DNA of 64,000 nt from contig CANBRH010000002.1 of the NCBI GenBank assembly GCA_947371865.1, forward strand, positions 4,812 through 68,811, read 5' to 3'. Each line of letters starts with the position of its first letter. The first letter of the stretch is position 1. Made by a program: the position numbers and the translations under genes. Source of the stretch: Actinomycetota bacterium (GTDB taxonomy: Bacteria > Actinomycetota > Actinomycetes > Nanopelagicales > Nanopelagicaceae). Positions 35,324 through 44,069 of this stretch are shown here, piece by piece. The notes under the pieces were generated by a model. The model was not told the DNA's origin, made no database searches, and saw only the letters and a list, made by a program, of their open reading frames with translations.

Positions 35324-35875
35324 TTAGGAATAAATATGCTTTGCCAGAACGCCAATGAAATCTAGGTTTCGATACTTCTCGTTGTAATCCAATCCGTAAC
35401 CAACAACGAAGTCGGATGGAATATCGAATCCGACGTATTTAACATCAACATCAACCTTTGCGGCGTCAGGTTTGCGAAGCATGGTTAATATTTCTACACT
35501 CTTTGTTCCGCGAGATTCAAGGTTTGATTTCAGCCAAGCAAGGGTTAAACCACTGTCGACGATATCTTCCACAATCAAAACTTCTTTGCCCAGGATGTCG
35601 CGATCCAGATCCTTCAAAATTCGAACTACGCCAGATGACTTGGTACCAGATCCATAGGAGGAGACCGCCATCCAATCGGTTTCAATATGTCGTTGAAGGG
35701 AACGGGCAAAGTCGGCCATCGTCATGACGGCACCTTTGAGGACGCCAATAACGAGAAGTTCTCGGCCTTCGTAATCAGCCTCTACTTGCGCAGCAAGTTC
35801 TTTGAGTCGAGTTCGAATTTGCTCTTCGGTGACGACGACTCTTTCAATATCACTGCCAGTTGCTGCTAAGTCCAC
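35324..35875 (-). CDS. hpt: hypoxanthine phosphoribosyltransferase
   Basis: Hpt salvages hypoxanthine and guanine using PRPP. The 183-residue protein carries LLVIGVLKGAVMTMADFAR, SSYGSGTKSSG and the PRPP motif VLIVEDIVDSGLTL (about 98-111), ending with DFVVGYGLDYNEKYRNLDFIGVL. AAGGAG lies five bases before the GTG start. It lies between tilS and ftsH, the conserved tilS-hpt-ftsH order. Confidence 0.96.
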   Translation of the reverse strand: MDLAATGSDIERVVVTEEQIRTRLKELAAQVEADYEGRELLVIGVLKGAVMTMADFARSLQRHIETDWMAVSSYGSGTKSSGVVRILKDLDRDILGKEVLIVEDIVDSGLTLAWLKSNLESRGTKSVEILTMLRKPDAAKVDVDVKYVGFDIPSDFVVGYGLDYNEKYRNLDFIGVLAKHIYS

Positions 35876-35903
35876 TTTGCTCCTTCAGGATTCATTTTCG
35901 TGG

Positions 35904-36863
35904 TCAGTCTCCACGTGAGAGCGAAAGTCTGCCCGATAAACGCTCTACCTTCACACCGCCCGGCAGTGAGGAGGGGCCTTGTCCCTTCCACCCGGTGACC
36001 AAAGCCTCGATCGGGGCCAAATGGTCTGCCGTGAGCGAACCTGCAGGGGCGCCGGCTTGGTAAATCGCCAGGCGGAGCACTCGCGCTCGAATAGCTTTTG
36101 GTAGCGTCATTAATTGGGCAACATCGAGATCCCCGCCCTTATTCCGCTCTAGAAATTGGTTAGCGAGCAGATCCAGCGCATCGGCATCCTCGCGGAGAAT
36201 TTTGGCGGTTCGAGCCAGGGCAGAAGAGATTCCAGGGCCAAGTTCAGCCTCTAATACGGGAAGAACACGATGGCGAACCCGGGACCGGGTAAATCTTTGA
36301 TTGGAGTTGTGAGGGTCTTCCCAGACGACCAATCCAGCTTCCACCACTGCTGCGGCCGTGATTGCCCGCGGCAAATCCAACATTGGGCGGATAAATGGGC
36401 CAATCTCCTTGGCCATTCCAGAGAGAGAGCGAGTGCCAGAACCTCGGGCCAGCCCGAGCAGAACGGTCTCGGCCTGGTCATCCTCTGTATGACCTAGAAA
36501 AAGATAGCGAGCGCCATGGTGATCGATGAGGGCATGAAATCTTTCATACCGAGCCCGCCGAGCTGACCCCTCGAGCCCATCTGCCATCTCGACCTCAACC
36601 CGCCTGATCTCCACTTGAGGGAAGCCCATGCTGGCCAGACGAGAGCCAACCGCCTGGGCAATGTCAGCTGAGCCTTCTTGAAGTCCATGGTCGATGACCA
36701 CTGGGATGGCAACTACTGCCCTGGGCCCGGACTCTTGAAAGAGGGCATAGGCCAAGGCCATGGAATCAATTCCACCAGAGACGCCAATCAGGACTTTTTC
36801 GCCAGCCGAAACTTGATCCAGCCATGGGCGCAGTGATCGCCTGATCTCCATCATCGCCTTCAT
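35904..36863 (-). CDS. tilS: tRNA(Ile)-lysidine synthetase
   Basis: TilS modifies the wobble cytidine of the CAU-anticodon tRNA-Ile so that it reads AUA. The 319-residue protein has the N-type ATP pyrophosphatase loop GVSGGIDS (27-34), DHGLQEGSADIAQ, RRARYERFHAL, FLGHTEDDQAETVLLGLARGSG and RSRVRHRVLPVLE. It lacks the extended C-terminal domains of the E. coli enzyme, as is usual for actinobacteria. Alternative starts exist at codons 4-5. Confidence 0.95.
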   Translation of the reverse strand: MKAMMEIRRSLRPWLDQVSAGEKVLIGVSGGIDSMALAYALFQESGPRAVVAIPVVIDHGLQEGSADIAQAVGSRLASMGFPQVEIRRVEVEMADGLEGSARRARYERFHALIDHHGARYLFLGHTEDDQAETVLLGLARGSGTRSLSGMAKEIGPFIRPMLDLPRAITAAAVVEAGLVVWEDPHNSNQRFTRSRVRHRVLPVLEAELGPGISSALARTAKILREDADALDLLANQFLERNKGGDLDVAQLMTLPKAIRARVLRLAIYQAGAPAGSLTADHLAPIEALVTGWKGQGPSSLPGGVKVERLSGRLSLSRGD

Positions 36864-36884
36864 GGAGTCAAGAGTAGTTAATTT

Positions 36885-38105
36885 CTAGACTCGGCCACCA
36901 GACGGCATCAAACCTTTAATGCTGTACATATTCGAGTAGAGCAGGCCAGTACGTTTTGAGTTTGCCTCCCACATCATGCCATTGCCGGCATAAATAGTGA
37001 TGTGGTGGATGTTTTGTACCGTTCCGTCATAGGAGTAGAAAAGTAAATCGCCGGGAACGAGATCAGCGAAGGCAATGCGCTTGGAATCTACGAAGTACAA
37101 AGCAGCGTTGAGTCTGGACCAGTTGGGATAACCCAACCCGGCTGCACGATATGCGGCGTAGACCAATCCGGAACAGTCGTAAGAGTTTGGACCTTGCGCA
37201 CCCCATACATAGGGCAATCGAGCAAGTACTTGCTTCTTGGCATAGGCGACAGCCTTGGCGCGAATCGCGTCAGTAGAACGAATTGAGGTACGTCCTTTAA
37301 AGCCTCGGTCAGGCCATACGCTTTTTTGGCCTGAAGTGTTAGCTGCAGTGTTTGCTTTTTGCTCTTCAAGAATTGCCAGCTGCCGTTGTTGTTCGAGAGT
37401 GACCCGAACGCGCTTGGCACTTGCCAATTCCTTCGCCAGCGCATCTTGAATTCCGCTAAGACGAGAAACTTCTTTTGCTTGGGCAGCTTTTGCATCATCA
37501 GCTATCTGTTTAGCAGCTGCTACTTTATTTGTGGCAACAACTTGTGCAGCTTTGGTGCGATCAGCTTCGGCTTGTGCAGCTTTTGCGGCGGTGGATGCCG
37601 CTTGATAGCGCTGTAGTGCAGTGGAGTTATTAGCACCCAGCGAGTTGAGGGTCGAGAGTCGATCCATTAAATCTTGGGGGCCATTTGCGTGCAGAACTGA
37701 ATCAAGATCTGTAAAACCGCCACCCATCATGTAAGCATTGGTTGCAAGTTTTCCGATAGTACGTGTTGCGTCATTGACCGCTGCTTGGGTTAAGACCGCA
37801 TGAGCTGCGGCGGCTTTAGCAACAGCTATTGCTTGTGCTAATTCACTCTGGGCTTGGCGATATCGGGAAGTGGCTTGATTTGCTAAATAGGTCAGTTGAT
37901 TTAAAGTCTTCGTCGCAGAGTTCAGGCGGGCGGCGGCGGCGGTTGCGGCTTGTTGTTTTGCAACCTCTATCTGCTTTGCAGCAGCAATTTCAGCCAGGGT
38001 TGGTTTACGGGTCTTAGCTTCGGCCATTTGTGGCGTCGAAGCCAGAGCAAAAAGGGCCACTGTGACTGCAGCGAGGAGCGGCAGCCTGCGGGAACGAGCA
38101 TGCAT
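36885..38105 (-). CDS. NlpC/P60 peptidoglycan endopeptidase with coiled-coil N-terminus (RipA-like)
   Basis: This is a secreted wall hydrolase that probably cuts within the peptide stem during division or growth. The 406-residue protein has a signal peptide (MHARSRRLPLLAAVTVALFAL, cleavage after AEA), a long Ala/Gln-rich coiled coil (about 40-265) and a C-terminal NlpC/P60 domain with catalytic Cys in YDCSGLVYAAY (about 308) and His in HHITIYAG (about 365). A hairpin that covers the ribosome site precedes the ATG. The coiled coil suggests autoinhibition or partner binding as in RipA, which is inference. Confidence 0.93.
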   Translation of the reverse strand: MHARSRRLPLLAAVTVALFALASTPQMAEAKTRKPTLAEIAAAKQIEVAKQQAATAAAARLNSATKTLNQLTYLANQATSRYRQAQSELAQAIAVAKAAAAHAVLTQAAVNDATRTIGKLATNAYMMGGGFTDLDSVLHANGPQDLMDRLSTLNSLGANNSTALQRYQAASTAAKAAQAEADRTKAAQVVATNKVAAAKQIADDAKAAQAKEVSRLSGIQDALAKELASAKRVRVTLEQQRQLAILEEQKANTAANTSGQKSVWPDRGFKGRTSIRSTDAIRAKAVAYAKKQVLARLPYVWGAQGPNSYDCSGLVYAAYRAAGLGYPNWSRLNAALYFVDSKRIAFADLVPGDLLFYSYDGTVQNIHHITIYAGNGMMWEANSKRTGLLYSNMYSIKGLMPSGGRV

Positions 38106-38112
38106 AAATAGA

Positions 38113-38140
38113 CCCCCTGGGGAAGAAGATGTCCCAAGGG
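38113..38140 (-). promoter_or_regulatory. RNA hairpin overlapping the ribosome site of the NlpC/P60 gene
   Basis: In the message CCCTTGGGA can pair with TCCCCAGGG across an eight-base loop with one mismatch. The 3' arm includes the G-rich ribosome site that lies about eight bases before the ATG at 38105. It could limit translation. The 80-base gap is too short for a c-di-AMP (ydaO) riboswitch, which often controls such genes in actinobacteria. Confidence 0.4.
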
Positions 38141-38185
38141 TAAAGGGTTAAAGTGAATATCGGCTGTAAAAAATGGCGAGTGTCG

Positions 38186-38977
38186 CTAGTTGGATACGTC
38201 TCTCTTCTTAAAGAGATAACTCACGACGGCGCCTCCGACTAAAAGATAAGCCCCACCCAAAAGCAGTCCCCTTTGGTAGCTAATGTCCACAGATCCGCCC
38301 TCAGCGACGTTAGAAATCAAATATCCCGGAAGCCATGGTCCGCTCTTCTTGACCGCTAGTGCCAGCAGATTTTCAACGATTAAGACCCAAATGACCCCGA
38401 TCGCAATCGAACTAATGGGCGAACGAAGCGCCAGTCCTAAAATCATTCCAAGTGTGCCAAAGCCCAATGTCGTGATGAGAACATTGAGAAAAGCGTGACC
38501 GATTTCGCGATAGCCGGCGCCAGAACTCCAGAGCACTGTCGTGACATGAGCGTGACCAGCGAGTGCATACGATGCAATGACGCTAATGATGAGTGAAAGC
38601 ACATCCATAACAATCGCAAAAATGATCATTGAAATGTACTTGCCGCCGAGAATTTTCATGCGAGATGGCTGGCGAACTAACAAATTGCGCAAAGTTCCGA
38701 AGGTGTATTCCTGGGCTGTCTGGGCGGCGAAGATGCACAGCGCCACAATGCCCAACAATGTAGCGGTGCTGGTGAATCCAGTAACCACACCATTTGGCAA
38801 TGAGAGCGAAGCAGGTGAGATCATCTGACCGCGCTTACCATTGCCATCTTTAGAGTTAATGAGAAGAAAGAGCAAGGAAGTAAATAAACCCGAGAGCACT
38901 ACAGTGATCGCCATAGTTGAAAAAAGCAAAGTTGGGCGACGAAGTTTTCTGGATTCGGCGATGATGACGTGGATCAT
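38186..38977 (-). CDS. ABC-2 type transporter permease
   Basis: The 263-residue protein has six membrane segments. The first follows the amphipathic N-terminus MIHVIIAESRKLRRPTLLF, typical of ABC-2 permeases that partner CcmA/BcrA-like ATPases. FAAQTAQEYTFGTLRNLLVRQPSRMKILGGKYIS is the conserved cytoplasmic coupling stretch. Substrate unknown; this class includes peptide-antibiotic and lipid exporters. It follows the ATPase gene by two bases. Confidence 0.88.
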   Translation of the reverse strand: MIHVIIAESRKLRRPTLLFSTMAITVVLSGLFTSLLFLLINSKDGNGKRGQMISPASLSLPNGVVTGFTSTATLLGIVALCIFAAQTAQEYTFGTLRNLLVRQPSRMKILGGKYISMIIFAIVMDVLSLIISVIASYALAGHAHVTTVLWSSGAGYREIGHAFLNVLITTLGFGTLGMILGLALRSPISSIAIGVIWVLIVENLLALAVKKSGPWLPGYLISNVAEGGSVDISYQRGLLLGGAYLLVGGAVVSYLFKKRDVSN

Positions 38978-38979
38978 GG

Positions 38980-39882
38980 CTATTCCCCTGTCATTTCAAA
39001 GAAGGTCTCTTCCAAAGTTGGGAAGACGGGCGCAAGCGATGCAAGAGTTACTCCAGCCTCAAAGGCCAAGCGGTTTAGCGACGGCGCCCATTCGGGATCG
39101 CTGACTATGTGCAGCGCGCCATCTACCAAACTAACTTGATGGCCGCTGGATTTGGCAATTTCGAATAACTTGCCCAGATCAACCGCGTATTCCGGTTTAG
39201 CGACAAGCAACGGTTGTTGAGCCGCCAATAAATCTTGAGTGCGTCCGGAAAAAATAACTTTTCCTAATCGCAACATCACCAAGTATTCGCTGATCATTTC
39301 TAGTTCGCTGAGTAGATGTGATGAAACAAAAACGGTGGTTCCATCGGATGCAAGATCTTTAATGAGGTTTCGGACTTCTTGTATTCCGGAAGGATCCAAG
39401 CCATTTGTTGGTTCGTCGAGTACCAATAATTTAGGTTGAGGCAAAAGCGCGGCGGCAATTCCGAGGCGCTGTTTCATGCCCAAGGAGTAAGTCTTGAATT
39501 TTCCGCCGCCGCGATCGCCAAGTCCGACTTGATCTAAAAGCCCTTGCACGCGGCTAGTGGGGAATCCACCAAGGGAAGCCAGAACATTGAGATTTTCTCG
39601 CCCTGAGAGCGCTGGATAGAAAGCAGGCCCTTCGATCATCGCGCCGACTTGTGGCAAGTACTTTTCAGGATGGCTGATGTTGTGACCGAGAACTGTGCCG
39701 GTACCACCGGTAGGAGCAATCAATCCCAAAAGCATTCGAATGGTGGTTGTCTTGCCCGACCCGTTGGGACCAACGAAGCCGCACACTGTTCCCATCGGTA
39801 CTTCGAAGTTGGCGTGGGAGAGCGCTGGGCGATCGCCATAAACCTTCGTAAGATCCGAGACTGAAATTGCCGTTGATTTCAT
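38980..39882 (-). CDS. ABC transporter ATP-binding protein (BcrA/NatA-like)
   Basis: The 300-residue ATPase has Walker A GFVGPNGSGKTTTIRMLLG (G38 to G56 region), the Q-loop PQVGAMIEGPAFYP, signature YSLGMKQRLGIAAALL, Walker B LLVLDEPTNGLDPSG and an H-loop SSHLL. The C-terminal 90 residues are the family's variable regulatory part. It pairs with the permease gene two bases downstream. TACTGT six bases before the ATG indicates a leaderless start, divergent from metZ. Confidence 0.94.
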   Translation of the reverse strand: MKSTAISVSDLTKVYGDRPALSHANFEVPMGTVCGFVGPNGSGKTTTIRMLLGLIAPTGGTGTVLGHNISHPEKYLPQVGAMIEGPAFYPALSGRENLNVLASLGGFPTSRVQGLLDQVGLGDRGGGKFKTYSLGMKQRLGIAAALLPQPKLLVLDEPTNGLDPSGIQEVRNLIKDLASDGTTVFVSSHLLSELEMISEYLVMLRLGKVIFSGRTQDLLAAQQPLLVAKPEYAVDLGKLFEIAKSSGHQVSLVDGALHIVSDPEWAPSLNRLAFEAGVTLASLAPVFPTLEETFFEMTGE

Positions 39883-39888
39883 ACTCAG

Positions 39889-39894
39889 ACAGTA
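39889..39894 (-). promoter_or_regulatory. -10 hexamer of the ABC transporter operon
   Basis: Minus-strand TACTGT ends six bases before the ATG at 39882. Only five bases separate it from the opposing metZ -10 element at 39900-39905. Confidence 0.5.
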
Positions 39895-39899
39895 ACAAG

Positions 39900-39905
39900 T
39901 ACCCT
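39900..39905 (+). promoter_or_regulatory. -10 hexamer of metZ
   Basis: TACCCT lies six bases before the ATG at 39912, with no ribosome site. It is back-to-back with the ABC operon promoter in a 29-base divergent gap. Confidence 0.5.
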
Positions 39906-39911
39906 AGGCGC

Positions 39912-41141
39912 ATGACACATCGCCATCGCCCTTGGGGATATCAGAGCTCACCCGAAGGGGTTGCCCCCGACTGGGAGCTTCATCCCGATACCCAAGCAAT
40001 TAGAGCTGGCCTGGCTCGTTCTGGATTTGGTGAGACTGGAGAAGCGCTCTACCTCAGTAGTGGTTACACATATGAATCTGCTGAACAAGCGGTCCATTCC
40101 TTCACCGATGAGATTGATCATTTTGTTTATAGTCGTTTCGCTAATCCAACGGTTGCAATGTTTGAACAACGTCTTGCTGCCATCGAGGGCGCAGAATTAT
40201 GCGTCGGTACCGGGTCAGGAATGTCAGCAATGTTTGCTGCCGTTGCGTGCCTGGTCGAAGCCGGCGATCACATCGTCGCATCGGCGGCAATGTTTAGTTC
40301 GTGTTACGTAGTGCTCGCTGAGATTCTTCCCAAATGGGGCATCACCGTTGAATTTATTCGTGGAAACGATCCCGATGTTTGGGCAAAAGCACTCAGCAAG
40401 AAAACTAAAGTTGTTTTTCTAGAAACCCCCAGCAATCCCATGTTAGAAGTTGTCGATATTGCCATGGTCAGCGAACTCGCTCACGCAGCCGGAGCAACAG
40501 TTGTCGTTGATAACGTGATGGCATCTCCTATCCTGCAAAAGCCACTTCAACTTGGCGCCGATGTTGTTATGTATTCAGCAACCAAGCACATCGATGGCCA
40601 AGGTCGAGTATTAGGTGGCGCCATCCTAGGCAGCTTCGACTACATCCATGGTTACCTCAATCCATTCGTGCGTCATACCGGTCCAACTCTCAGCGCTTTT
40701 AACGCTTGGGTCCTAGTCAAATCACTCGAAACTCTTTCTATGCGCGTACATCGCATGAATGACAATGCCCAGTTGGTGGCCGAATTTCTCACGTCTCAAA
40801 GCAAGATCAAATCGGTTAATTACCCTGGGCTTCCAACGCATCCAGATTACGAAATTACCAAGCGCCAGATGATCGGCGGTGGCACCACCATCAGTTTCGA
40901 ATTCAACGGCGACATGGATGGGCTCTTCGCCGTGATGGACAAGTTAAAAGTCATTGATATCTCCAATAACTTGGGTGATAGCAAATCTCTTATAACTCAC
41001 CCCGCTTCAACGACCCATCGTCGCTTAGATCCTGCGGTGCGGGCTGAACTTGGTATTAATGACTCAGTTGTTCGTTTGTCGGTTGGCCTTGAACACTCCA
41101 CTGATTTAATTAAAGATTTAGAACAAGCGCTAGCCAACTAA
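39912..41141 (+). CDS. metZ: O-succinylhomoserine sulfhydrylase
   Basis: MetZ is a PLP enzyme of the Cys/Met metabolism family that makes homocysteine from O-succinylhomoserine and sulfide. The 409-residue protein has YSRFANPTVAMFEQRLAAIEG, FLETPSNPMLEVVDI and the PLP-lysine block YSATKHIDGQGRVLGG (K225); this last wording is typical of MetZ rather than MetB or MetY. The frame opens at 39867, but ATG 39912 fits the family and the promoter element at 39900. It overlaps the convergent ctaB stop by 12 bases. Confidence 0.93.
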   Translation: MTHRHRPWGYQSSPEGVAPDWELHPDTQAIRAGLARSGFGETGEALYLSSGYTYESAEQAVHSFTDEIDHFVYSRFANPTVAMFEQRLAAIEGAELCVGTGSGMSAMFAAVACLVEAGDHIVASAAMFSSCYVVLAEILPKWGITVEFIRGNDPDVWAKALSKKTKVVFLETPSNPMLEVVDIAMVSELAHAAGATVVVDNVMASPILQKPLQLGADVVMYSATKHIDGQGRVLGGAILGSFDYIHGYLNPFVRHTGPTLSAFNAWVLVKSLETLSMRVHRMNDNAQLVAEFLTSQSKIKSVNYPGLPTHPDYEITKRQMIGGGTTISFEFNGDMDGLFAVMDKLKVIDISNNLGDSKSLITHPASTTHRRLDPAVRAELGINDSVVRLSVGLEHSTDLIKDLEQALAN

Positions 41142-41996
41142 AACGCCTACTACAAGTAGCAATGAATAAATACTGAGGTAGGTAATAGACCACTGAAAAA
41201 GTTTTGCTGCTGATTTGTCTGAATCCGGGCCGTCGATTTTGACGAGTTGGATTCCAAAGCCAAGTGCAAGCGCTATGGAAATCACCCAAGTCCACACAGG
41301 CATGTGCGCACTCCATAAGACCGCTAGCGAGGTAATAATCATGCCCGTGGTGTGGAACCACATCTGCTTTTGCACAGATTTCATGGAAGCAACCACAGGT
41401 AACATCGGAATCCCTGCCGCGGCATAGTCATCGCGGTACTTAATAGCCAATGCCCAGAAGTGTGGCGGGGTCCAGAAGAAAATGAGGAAGAAAAAGAGCC
41501 ACGCGGTTAATGAAAGTGAGTTAGTAATCGCAGCCCAACCAATGAGTACTGGCAAACAACCAGCAATACCACCCCAGACAATATTTTGAGAGGTCCGGCG
41601 CTTGAGCCCCATCGTGTAACCGAATACATAAAATGCTATCGCTACTGCAGTACAAATAGTGGCAAGAGTTGTGGTCCAGATTAAAAATATTGCCAGCGAA
41701 AGTACCGTGATGATTGCTGCGAAAATGTGCGCAGCACGGATGGAGACTTCATCTTTAACAAGAGGTCGGTTATTGGTTCGGCCCATAAGTCGATCCGATT
41801 CGACTTCAATAATCATGTTGTAGGCATTGGCTGCCCCAGCAGCGAGAGTTCCACCAATAAGAGTGGCAATCGTGACTCCGATGGGGGGTACGCCTTTTGC
41901 CGCCAGAAAGAGTGCGGGAAGAGTTGTAACAAGAAGGAGTTCAACAACTCGCAACTTCATTAACGCCAAATATGGCGCCATAACCCGCTTCATCAC
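41130..41996 (-). CDS. ctaB: protoheme IX farnesyltransferase (heme O synthase)
   Basis: CtaB (CyoE/COX10) adds the farnesyl group to heme b for heme-copper oxidases. The 288-residue protein has about nine membrane segments. The first Asp-rich site is altered: NMIIEVESDRLMGRTNNRPL reads NxxxExxxD rather than NxxxDxxxD. The second, YRDDYAAAGIPMLP, is normal. Start GTG 41996 or ATG 41993; TACGCT lies six bases upstream. It supplies heme for the oxidase encoded at 55791-59046. Confidence 0.93.
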   Translation of the reverse strand: MMKRVMAPYLALMKLRVVELLLVTTLPALFLAAKGVPPIGVTIATLIGGTLAAGAANAYNMIIEVESDRLMGRTNNRPLVKDEVSIRAAHIFAAIITVLSLAIFLIWTTTLATICTAVAIAFYVFGYTMGLKRRTSQNIVWGGIAGCLPVLIGWAAITNSLSLTAWLFFFLIFFWTPPHFWALAIKYRDDYAAAGIPMLPVVASMKSVQKQMWFHTTGMIITSLAVLWSAHMPVWTWVISIALALGFGIQLVKIDGPDSDKSAAKLFQWSITYLSIYSLLLVVGVLVG

Positions 41997-42002
41997 CGCG
42001 AC

Positions 42003-42008
42003 AGCGTA
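42003..42008 (-). promoter_or_regulatory. -10 hexamer of ctaB
   Basis: Minus-strand TACGCT ends six bases before GTG 41996 (nine before ATG 41993), in the 33-base gap after the dacB-like gene. Confidence 0.4.
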
Positions 42009-42029
42009 CTCGGCAATGGGTGGGCAGGG

Positions 42030-43148
42030 CTAAGCGGCAGTTTTCGGCTTGGCAATGGTGGCGAGCATCTTGTCGATGGTCTCCCGAGCCAATTGCCTGG
42101 AATATTCGGTCTGCTTTACGTGGTCGGCAATCACCGTAAATACGTATTGATTCGCGCCTACGGTTACGTAACCAGCCAGGCTAACCGTCCCGTTGATCCA
42201 GCCAGTCTTTGCCTTTACCAATCCAACCGCGGACGGCGCATCCGTCACGAATCGAGTTTTCAGAGTTCCGGTCTTTCCAGCTAGTGGCAGACCATCATAA
42301 ATAACCTGGTATTCGGGGTTCTTCTTAATCGCAATCAGGAGCTCCGCCACAGTTCGGGCAGAGATTCGAGTCTCCTTCGACAACCCATTCCCGTCCTTGA
42401 TTACTAAACCTTTGGTTTCAACGCCAAGGGTTCCGAGGGTTTCTTCAAAGGCAAGTTGTACTCCTTGGACATCTGCCACGTAGCCCAGTTTGCGCGCAGC
42501 CAAGTGAGCCAGACGATCAGCCAAAACGTTATCGCTCCAGAGCAGAGTGAATTTAACAATCTCGCTTAAGGGTGGCGAAGCTATTTCAGCGATCTTCTCG
42601 GACATCAATGTGTTAGCGACATTATTAGAAGGAAGCGCCACAAAATTCAATTTTAATTTAGGGAAATACTTTTCCAGAATTAATAGGTCTTTTCCGTAAA
42701 CTCCAGAATATTCGATGGTGAAGTTACGAATTCCAGGATGGGCCGCACTGAGAGCGTTGATCAGCTCGGGTGAAAAAGCGCGATGATATTTCTTGGCTTC
42801 AAAGGGGCTGGCCGTAAGCCAGGGATCGCTCTCGCCCAGTAATAAATAAGTATCGGGCTTAGTGGATTGATAAAGAGAGGTGTGAAAAACCTTGTCGATA
42901 CCTAAATTATGAATCGCCGTTGCCATCGAAACTAATTTAAGTACCGAGGCTGGCGCTCGAAGTGCATCCGGTTTGTAAGAAAAAAGCGTTTGATCTGTTG
43001 CTGGGTCGATGACAATTATTCCAGGGTGGGCAAGCAAAGGTGAGTCTGCAAATTTAATAAAGGATGTAGGTAGAGATGATGAGTTGGCAGGCAGAATCGT
43101 AGAGACGCTCAGCGCAATCGCTGTTGCCAGAATTAAAGATCTGCGCAC
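42030..43148 (-). CDS. dacB: D-alanyl-D-alanine carboxypeptidase/endopeptidase, S13 family
   Basis: This is a penicillin-binding protein that trims peptidoglycan stems. The 372-residue secreted protein has a signal peptide (RRSLILATAIALSVSTILPANS) and the three active-site motifs: SVLK (SxxK) in APASVLKLVS, SDN (SxN) in LLWSDNVLADRL, and KTG in VKAKTGWINGTVSLAGY. It is shorter than E. coli DacB, lacking much of the insertion domain. GTG 43148 is chosen: it lies two bases after the upstream transporter stop and starts the signal peptide; the frame is open further upstream only as antisense-free overlap with that gene. Confidence 0.9.
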   Translation of the reverse strand: MRRSLILATAIALSVSTILPANSSSLPTSFIKFADSPLLAHPGIIVIDPATDQTLFSYKPDALRAPASVLKLVSMATAIHNLGIDKVFHTSLYQSTKPDTYLLLGESDPWLTASPFEAKKYHRAFSPELINALSAAHPGIRNFTIEYSGVYGKDLLILEKYFPKLKLNFVALPSNNVANTLMSEKIAEIASPPLSEIVKFTLLWSDNVLADRLAHLAARKLGYVADVQGVQLAFEETLGTLGVETKGLVIKDGNGLSKETRISARTVAELLIAIKKNPEYQVIYDGLPLAGKTGTLKTRFVTDAPSAVGLVKAKTGWINGTVSLAGYVTVGANQYVFTVIADHVKQTEYSRQLARETIDKMLATIAKPKTAA

Positions 43149-43150
43149 TT

Positions 43151-44041
43151 TTACAATTTCTCTTTCTTTAGTCGAAGCCTGCCTTGCGAAGTTGCTGCAC
43201 CAATTATGACTAAGGCGCCACCCACTGGTTGGTTCCAGGTAATGGACTCGCCCAAGAATATCCAACCTACAAAGACGGCCACGACAGGTGTCAAGTAGGT
43301 GACAGTACTGGCAATCGAACTTCCCGCCGAAGCAATGATCGAAAAGTTCCAGATGTAGGCAAACCCCGTTCCGAATATTCCGAGCGCCAACATGGCCAAA
43401 ATGGGACCAAGGCGATAACTATCCTTTGAGATGCCGTTACATAAATAGAGTGGAAGCAGGGTGATCGCCGCACACGTTATTTGAGCCGCCGCCAAACTTT
43501 CAGAGCGCATCCCCAGCGGAATCACATATTTGCGCGTGAACGGAAAAGAAATTCCGTAACAGCTCACAGCTACAAGTAACGCGATAATCCCTATCCCAGA
43601 ATTGTGGCCAATCCCCCGCCAAATCCCCAAGACTGTTACTACCCCGAAGGCACCCAAGGCCAACCCCAGTAGTTGCTCGGCTTTCGGTTTCTCCTCTCGA
43701 AAAGCAATGAGAATCACGATCAACGTCGCCAGCGGAGTGGCGGCATTAATGATGCCGGCCAAAACCGTGGTGACGCGAACTTCGGCATAAGCAAAGAGAA
43801 TGCCCGGAAAGACGTTAAGTAACAAGGAAACGATCCAGAGTTTGAACCAGGTGCTGCGTTCACGAGGCAACTGAATTCCCCGAGACTTCGCAACGATCAA
43901 GAGCGTCGCAGCCCCTAACGCTGATCGACCGAAAGCGACGCCAAAGGGGGTGAGAAATTCCAATCCCAATTTAATAAATATGAATGAGCAACCCCAGACA
44001 AAGCCAAGTGCGAGATAAGGAGGAAGCCAAGATTTTCGCAT
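43151..44041 (-). CDS. EamA/DMT-family transporter
   Basis: The 296-residue protein has ten membrane segments in two EamA repeats, beginning LALGFVWGCSFIFIKLGLEFLTP and, in the second half, ALLVAVSCYGISFPFTRKYV. These are drug/metabolite transporter exporters; the substrate is unknown. GGGAGA lies before the ATG. It is the first gene of a pair with the dacB-like gene (two-base gap). Confidence 0.9.
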   Translation of the reverse strand: MRKSWLPPYLALGFVWGCSFIFIKLGLEFLTPFGVAFGRSALGAATLLIVAKSRGIQLPRERSTWFKLWIVSLLLNVFPGILFAYAEVRVTTVLAGIINAATPLATLIVILIAFREEKPKAEQLLGLALGAFGVVTVLGIWRGIGHNSGIGIIALLVAVSCYGISFPFTRKYVIPLGMRSESLAAAQITCAAITLLPLYLCNGISKDSYRLGPILAMLALGIFGTGFAYIWNFSIIASAGSSIASTVTYLTPVVAVFVGWIFLGESITWNQPVGGALVIIGAATSQGRLRLKKEKL

Positions 44042-44056
44042 CTACTTCTCTCCCTC

Positions 44057-44062
44057 TACAGT
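44057..44062 (+). promoter_or_regulatory. -10 hexamer that sets the start of the TrmH-type gene
   Basis: TACAGT lies seven bases before ATG 44070 and overlaps the in-frame GTG 44061, which would then not be on the transcript. Confidence 0.45.
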
Positions 44063-44069
44063 GGCGCCT

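Noticed and set aside
38106..38185. c-di-AMP (ydaO) riboswitch before the NlpC/P60 gene
   Set aside because: The gap is only 80 bases, too short for the motif, and no matching conserved blocks are seen.
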